From Agrypnia vestita (Eukaryota > Arthropoda > Insecta > Trichoptera > Phryganeidae), in assembly GCA_016648135.1 (NCBI GenBank), contig JADDOH010004228.1, forward strand, positions 186,001 to 250,000: a DNA stretch of 64,000 bases. The letters are read 5' to 3'. Position numbers and translations under genes: made by a program. Below are positions 60,601 through 64,000 of this stretch, piece after piece; within the stretch, counting starts at the first letter, position 1; every line of letters begins with the position of its first letter. The notes beneath the pieces are model-generated. The model was not told where the DNA came from and did not search any database. It saw only the letters and a program-made list of their open reading frames with translations.

Positions 60601-63600
60601 ATTTTTTGCTACTAGCTACGAGATACCCTGTGTATGCACTATTTAATAATAAAAATCGAATTACATAGACAATTCAAGGTGGATCCACAGACAGTTAAAA
60701 AAATCTTTATCATCTGTGTGCTGTGACGTGTATTTTGCTTTGTGCGGATTGCTTTATGCGGAACAATTTTTAATTTTCCAGATTTTTATAATTAATATTG
60801 AATAGGGAGCGGACATTGCAAGTGTTTGTGATATATAAAAATATGTTTGATATCCACCAATAACCCGAAAAATATCCAATGTGTCATCAGTATAAAAAAT
60901 GTATAAGCCGATCTTCAGCTTATCAAGTTTACAATTATCTTCATTAAAATCAATGACTATAGAATAAATTTATTTTGTAGAAAAGAAGAATGCCCTCAAT
61001 ATAAACTCTCACAGCACCCCTCCGAGCGAAGGGAAGCCTCCGAAAGTGGGGGGAGCTGCTCCCCCTTCTGCTGGACCCCTCTCACCGTCCGAAACTCCTT
61101 CCACAGATGATGAACCATCCTGGAGACACTCGGCCAGACAAAAGCCCTCATTCCAGTCCGCAGGTAATTATATTTGCAAATAAAATGATATAATCATTAT
61201 ATTGTCAGTAATACAGTTAAACCCCATTAATTCAAACCATAATAATTTGAAATTTGCCATAATTCAAAATTGTTTAAACCGAAAATTCATAGTACCCTCA
61301 CATTAAACCTCGTAATTCGAAATAATTTCTAGCCACTATTTGAACTTGAATCAACACTTTCAAGAGCACTGGAATAATTAAAAATGCACTAAGGTTCACT
61401 TTATCAGAACAAAATTAAAAATATTTTTTACCAAGCGGTATAGGATACGCCATCGACCCAAATCGAAAGAGTTTTGTGTGCAAGGAAACTTAATTATAGT
61501 TACCGGGTGCCTAATGTTTTAATACATTGATACTGGGCCAGCATGGTAAGTCAGCTAGCTCTACAAGTCGCATGTATGCACGGCAGTGTGAATATGCAGT
61601 GAACTTAAGGGCTTAGATAGGTTTACTCGGGGAATAAAAGGCCTATTTTCAATAAAAAAAATTATATAAAAAATAAAATACTTTATTCAAACTTTTTATT
61701 GTCTTAAAGATATACATTTAACAAAGAATTTCTGAAATTTTCAAAGGAAAATTTTTAAAATTCCGCCATTGTGACGTCATGATGTGACCTTGGAAAAAAG
61801 GTGCGTTCGCGTTGACAGTAGAACTCATGCCAGGATCATCTGAAGTGAAAAAAAGAAATATGTGTTTTAGTTAAGACCATAAACTAGAATTTGGACCTTT
61901 TATTTTTAAATAGTTGTGATTGTAAAAAAACTAAATCCTTCATCCAAGTATTCGTGAATTGTATCTCGAAGACCTGTGTAAAATTTCATCAAGATCGGTT
62001 GAGTAGTTTTAGAGAAATTTTATCAACTTACTTTGAAAACACAGTTTCGAGAAAAACGCGTTTAAAATTAGTAACAATAAAACTGAAATTTATTTTTATT
62101 TTCTTTACTTACATTGAATCGTAGATTCCTGGGCCATAAAGTAAGGAACCTGCAGCAGCTGCAATGTCCAGGGCATCCTTTTGCTTCTGTCTATGATGAA
62201 TCTTGGCTTCGCGAGTCTCGCTCGCAGATTTTTTTCGGCGCGCACACAAGGTTTTTTTCAGAATTTCGGGCATATTTGTGGGAATTTCAGACAAGTTTTA
62301 AATCCATACCGTGCATAAATAATAATAAAGCTGATGTTTCTTCATTAAAAGTGCAAGCAGCGACCAATGCAGCAATATTATCGATCTTTGAACCAGCAGG
62401 AAGTTTTTTGGAGTAATTTTCCAGATTAACTGGTTCAAGCTTTCATTATTATTTTGTGTGAAATCTTGTGATTCAAGAAGTAATCACCAACTGACGTATT
62501 TCAAACTAGTTGCCCTTAGAAAGTGAAAGCAATGGACAATAAGGACAGACAAACAATAGACGAACCTTTCCACGGCTGTATCTCCGAAACTTTTATTCAG
62601 ATTGACTTGAAAATTTAGGATAATATTCTCGAGATGTTGTAGAAATTAATAAGACAATAATAAAAATTCAATTTTTTGAAGCCGTGAAACCTCTTAAGAT
62701 ACAAAAGTATTAATCAAACTATGGAAATAAATATCCATATGCTGTCGCGTATTCTGTACAGTTTTAATTTTGCCAAATAAAATAAATGAAGAACCGCTTA
62801 CTCAAAAATAAACAAGACGTAGATATACCACATTATATACCTTATTCGGTGATTACTACCCCAATGCTCAAAAATAAACATGACGTATAAATTAATGAAT
62901 TAGTAAATATAAGTTGTATTTAATTATTTTAACTAATTTATTTATTTATTTATTTATTTACATGGTCTTATTAATGTGATATGTTGAGCGAGGGGAATGT
63001 GGAATATGAGGTTTTCACAAATAATAAATGTACATTTTTGTATGTATGTTCTGAAATACTGGATTTTGGACTTCTATAATTTATCTTAATTAATAATTAT
63101 CCCTCTGTGGACTAAATCCAATAATTTTGTTCTCAGAACATACATATAAAAATATTTAAATAAAAGATAATTTAGTAGAAGATTATTAAAATGAATTTTG
63201 AAAATTTTCTATATATTTTTTCACAAACCAGACCTTTTCCAGTGCGAAAAACTGATTTAAAATATTTTTACAGCAATCAATGAGAAAGAAAGTCCTGTAT
63301 CAACTCCTTCTTCAGACAATGAAATTATTCTTCGTCGCACTCAAAGCTGTGAGATTGAAAAATTGTAAGTTTTCTTTCCAATTTAATATTTTCCTCGAGT
63401 TTCATGAGTTTTCTCTTCTACATTTAAATTTATAAACATACATTTTAAAATTTTATTTATTCCACTATTAAGTCACTCTGACATGCTTGAATGCATGACA
63501 ATTTCCTTTAATATAAAACTTGATCAACAAGTACGCCATCCTAAATTTGATTAAAAATATAAACCTCGCAAAGTTTATATTTTTAACATATTTAACTTGC

Positions 63601-63925
63601 GCTTGAAAACTCACTGATGAGAGCAGCGCCGTCACACTTCCACAATTTTGTGAGGATGCAGGAGAAGCGCGATGGTGCTTCTGAGCACTAAAACGGTTAA
63701 GGCCCTGGAAGTTGAAGCGTCATTCCCATTTTGCTGTATTTTGAAGTACATGTATATTTATTTTTTTCAGATATTTTTAAATTCTAAATTAATAAAACAA
63801 AGTCTATGTTCTGTGTGTCTGGAACCACAAATGGTAGCATAATAAACATTGTTTTTCAGGTCCCCCCAGCAAGAAAAACAAAAAAAAGATAGTGTGCTCT
63901 CACCAAATCCTTCTCCTGCCAGAAG
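45376..63925 (+). CDS. Mbs: Myosin phosphatase targeting subunit (MYPT/PPP1R12-type), 8 exons, 3' end outside window
   Basis: Exons 45376-45615, 51394-51643, 53017-53171, 54552-54707, 59095-59302, 60981-61163, 63274-63364 and 63860-63925 join in frame with GT/AG borders, about 449 codons. MYPT targets the PP1 catalytic subunit to phosphorylated myosin light chain and controls actomyosin contraction. Residues 12-19 (RAEQLKRW) fit the MyPhoNE motif, and RIRF (36-39) is the RVxF-type PP1 docking site. Ankyrin repeats follow: GLTALHQ, GWTPLHATA, GATPLHVAAAKGY, GWTPLHASAHWG, then GQTCFDVA. After that the chain is Ser/Pro-rich with SWRHSARQK and RRTQS. The inhibitory phosphorylation site and leucine zipper of the family would lie beyond the right edge. 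The symbol follows the Drosophila orthologue. Confidence 0.95.
45616..47520. other. Start of MYPT intron 1, nothing recognised
   Basis: This part of the 5.8-kb intron is AT-rich with no transposon end or RNA gene that can be supported. Confidence 0.5.
47522..47868. mobile_element. MITE-like inverted repeat in MYPT intron 1
   Basis: TAATCCAAGATGATGGTCCC and AAATCCAAAATGGTCCCATT (minus strand) begin arms that also share CATACAATGAAAAT and GTATTTCACTATAT. The centre holds a short CCTAACCTAACC stretch near 47659-47670. Confidence 0.65.
48045..48190. mobile_element. 146-bp foldback MITE with AGGCCCGGTTGTTTCAA ends
   Basis: AGGCCCGGTTGTTTCAA at 48045 pairs with TTGAAACAACCGGGCCT ending 48190, and GATCAAAGTAAG continues the fold. 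TA flanks both sides. It is the cleanest member of this family in the window. Confidence 0.85.
48576..50711 (-). mobile_element. DNA transposon with CGGCTTAGG ends, in MYPT intron 1
   Basis: The ends CGGCTTAGGGTGTAAACCTG and, inverted, CGGCTTAGGATGTAAAACTG continue into CTATCT. Inside on the minus strand is a decayed transposase-like gene. The unit lies at the centre of the palindromic MITE. Confidence 0.7.
48878..50165 (-). pseudogene. Decayed transposase-like gene of an insect multi-copy family
   Basis: The minus-strand trace reads FLNSLPVMKSHYCQATTNK, HPKKDQCEKCAAYSLGK, VFTVDLQSVLTAPK, a stop, SSFYYKIKLQVHNLTFYNV, a frameshift, WNEVEGGVNAEEFASIW, KLIFYGDGCSYQNRNSTMAN, a frameshift, GMHSSIERSLKYKNINVP, DIRSLKYTPDGEIYF, another frameshift, and FNDMQQLKSTLPLDYHQYYE. 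The C-x2-C site, a helical RKDEARKEKE stretch and YGDGC...QNRN are typical of a large family of repeated insect genes with a DDE-like core. The 5' end follows an acceptor-like TACTACAG. At least three frame breaks make it dead. It is antisense to MYPT. Confidence 0.72.
51394..51643 (+). CDS. Mbs: MYPT exon 2 (ankyrin repeats)
   Basis: The acceptor is TTTTGGCAG. It encodes ACIDNKLDMVEYLIKLGADV, then GWTPLHATASCGFVSIARFL, and ends EEIQKQ plus one base at GTAAAC. The base composition is clearly more GC-rich than the introns on both sides. Confidence 0.94.
51644..53016. other. MYPT intron 2, nothing recognised
   Basis: An AT-rich intron. A shadow ORF opposite exon 2 (51484-51933, minus) is not a gene. 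No repeat with both ends was found. Confidence 0.5.
53017..53171 (+). CDS. Mbs: MYPT exon 3
   Basis: The acceptor is TTTTTTGCAG and the donor GTAGAC. It encodes GIDCDKARSEEERVLTELSK and GATPLHVAAAKGYIK, matching the linker and next ankyrin repeat of the family. It ends in phase 0. Confidence 0.94.
53172..54551. other. MYPT intron 3, with a 21-bp tandem repeat
   Basis: CCTAAAGGTTCTAAAAAAGG with one more T forms a 21-bp unit repeated about 2.5 times at 53505-53560. In one frame it reads (PKGSKKG)n, but no exon is supported. A weak, diverged relative of the CAGGGTGT-type arm may lie at 53580-53770. Confidence 0.6.
54552..54707 (+). CDS. Mbs: MYPT exon 4 (ankyrin repeats)
   Basis: The acceptor is TTTTCAG and the donor GTAAGT. 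It encodes VMNILLSSCNVDVDPVDFDG and WTPLHASAHWGQDEAATMLV, ending NIKNYV in phase 0. It is the best conserved ankyrin unit of the family. Confidence 0.95.
54708..55463. other. First part of MYPT intron 4, nothing recognised
   Basis: AT-rich intron sequence with no ORF or repeat that can be supported. Confidence 0.45.
55464..55670. repeat. Perfect 92-bp inverted repeat with 23-base loop
   Basis: Arms 55464-55555 and 55579-55670 are exact reverse complements over all 92 positions. The loop is AATAACCACACGTTTACAAC plus three bases. Arms include TTCGGGATTTCTCCCATTGT. Transcribed as part of the MYPT pre-mRNA, it would give a long, fully paired hairpin. No terminal or target-duplication features of a transposon are seen. 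Confidence 0.95.
55790..55953. mobile_element. Foldback MITE, AAAGACAATCGAATTAGTA family, copy 2
   Basis: The arms read AAAGACACTCAAATTAGTAT and, inverted, AAAGACAATGGAATTAGTAT. Inner arms share GCCRTGCG and CACATTGTTT, with a centre ATACC. It matches 28490-28629 in design and sequence. Confidence 0.75.
55954..59094. other. Rest of MYPT intron 4
   Basis: Mostly AT-rich. A partial Tigger-type end (GGTAGAACCTTGTTATAACG) is near 57099. A GC-rich patch with many CpG lies at 57540-57665. One arm of the GGGCCGG-type MITE is at 58066-58150. ORFs here lack support. Confidence 0.5.
59095..59302 (+). CDS. Mbs: MYPT exon 5 (end of ankyrin region)
   Basis: The acceptor is TATTTTCCAG and the donor GTAAGA. 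It encodes GQTCFDVAVPSMIEHLEDLK and a basic stretch KQKRRP, then a Lys/Glu-rich linker. Exit is in phase 1. If not spliced, the frame would end after SVKFSY. Confidence 0.92.
59303..60980. other. MYPT intron 5, with one MITE arm
   Basis: A right arm of the CAGGGTGT-type MITE is at about 60490-60640 (ATCTCCGTAACTGTTGACGT to GCTACTAGCTACGAGATACC). The remainder shows nothing. Confidence 0.55.
60981..61163 (+). CDS. Mbs: MYPT exon 6 (Ser/Pro-rich)
   Basis: The acceptor is TATTTTGTAG and the donor GTAATT. It encodes KKNALNINSHSTPPSEGKPP, a Gly/Ala/Pro stretch, LSPSETPSTDDEPSWRHSAR and KPSFQSAG. A Ser/Pro-rich stretch followed by SWR is also found after the ankyrin repeats of MYPT proteins. The frame is closed by both phases. 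Confidence 0.88.
61164..63273. other. MYPT intron 6
   Basis: A partial Tigger-type end (CAGTTAAACCCCATTAATTC) is at 61213. At 61960-62020, AAATTTCATCAAGATCGGTT is a phrase often seen in insect repeats. An unrecognised minus-strand frame at 62109-62294 contains HHRQKQKDALDIAAAAGS. A (TTTA)n run lies at 62936-62960. Confidence 0.5.
63274..63364 (+). CDS. Mbs: MYPT exon 7
   Basis: The acceptor is TTTTTACAG and the donor GTAAGT. It encodes INEKESPVSTPSSDNEIILR and RTQSCEIEK. RRTQS is a basophilic kinase-type site (inference). Entered in phase 1 and left in phase 2. Confidence 0.87.
63860..63925 (+). CDS. Mbs: MYPT exon 8
   Basis: The acceptor is GTTTTTCAG and the donor GTATGT. Two bases carried over from exon 7 give Leu, then SPQQEKQKKDSVLSPNPSPA. 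The frame stays open to the donor; following exons lie outside the window. Confidence 0.82.
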
Positions 63926-64000
63926 GTATGTTTTTTTAGTTTAATATATTCACCCCACAATATATTATAATCTCTTAATTAAAGACTATTCCTTTTTAAT

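Noticed and set aside
62109..62294. Minus-strand frame with RQKQKDALDIAAAAGS
   Set aside because: Looks like protein by eye but matches no family I can name; left as a remark only.
1..64000. CRISPR arrays, bacterial operons or phage genes
   Set aside because: No regularly spaced repeats, ribosome binding sites or gene clusters; all supported genes are spliced eukaryotic genes or eukaryotic transposons.

Overview
The window is AT-rich nuclear DNA from an arthropod, most likely an insect. The evidence is spliced genes with GT..AG introns of up to 6 kb, two host genes with clear animal families, and a dense load of insect-type transposable elements (mariner, hAT, P/THAP-like, Tigger/pogo, Helitron, non-LTR retrotransposons and many foldback MITEs). 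The order of insect cannot be fixed from sequence alone. There are no bacterial-style operons and no CRISPR array.

Left end (1-7361, minus strand): seven consecutive exons of a major facilitator superfamily transporter of the MFSD6 type. They cover transmembrane segment 1, segment 2, a long cysteine-rich, glycosylated loop and segment 3. The gene runs off the left edge and its first coding exon was not found. The loop is built from two copies of a two-exon module (3609-3786 + 3274-3506, and 2807-3005 + 1310-1392). The first intron holds a hAT-type non-autonomous element with an exact 8-bp target duplication.

Middle (7.4-45 kb): transposon-rich DNA with no convincing host gene. From left to right: a hammerhead-like palindrome, a 5'-truncated non-LTR retrotransposon with its target duplication, a Tigger-like relic, an RNase H relic, a hAT element at 14.2-14.9 kb, a Penelope-type foldback at 15.2-15.7 kb, a 2.5-kb element with TA duplication at 17.6-20.1 kb, a Helitron at 22.3-22.8 kb, mariner and RT relics, hAT elements at 24.1, 26.3-27.6 and 28.8-29.4 kb, a palindromic 523-bp MITE at 29.5-30.1 kb, a nested P/THAP9-like transposon at 32.0-38.8 kb interrupted by hAT and by an intact-looking mariner, and a 3.9-kb TG..CA unit with 4-bp duplication (39.1-43.1 kb) read as a giant solo LTR.

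Right end (45376-63925, plus strand): eight exons of the myosin phosphatase targeting subunit (MYPT/Mbs). They give the MyPhoNE motif, the PP1-docking RVxF-type motif, ankyrin repeats and the start of the disordered central region. The gene continues past the right edge. Intron 1 holds a composite element with a decayed transposase, and intron 4 holds a perfect 92-bp inverted repeat. The two host genes are divergently transcribed and have no obvious functional link. MYPT brings PP1c to phosphorylated myosin light chain, while the MFSD6-like protein is a polytopic membrane protein.
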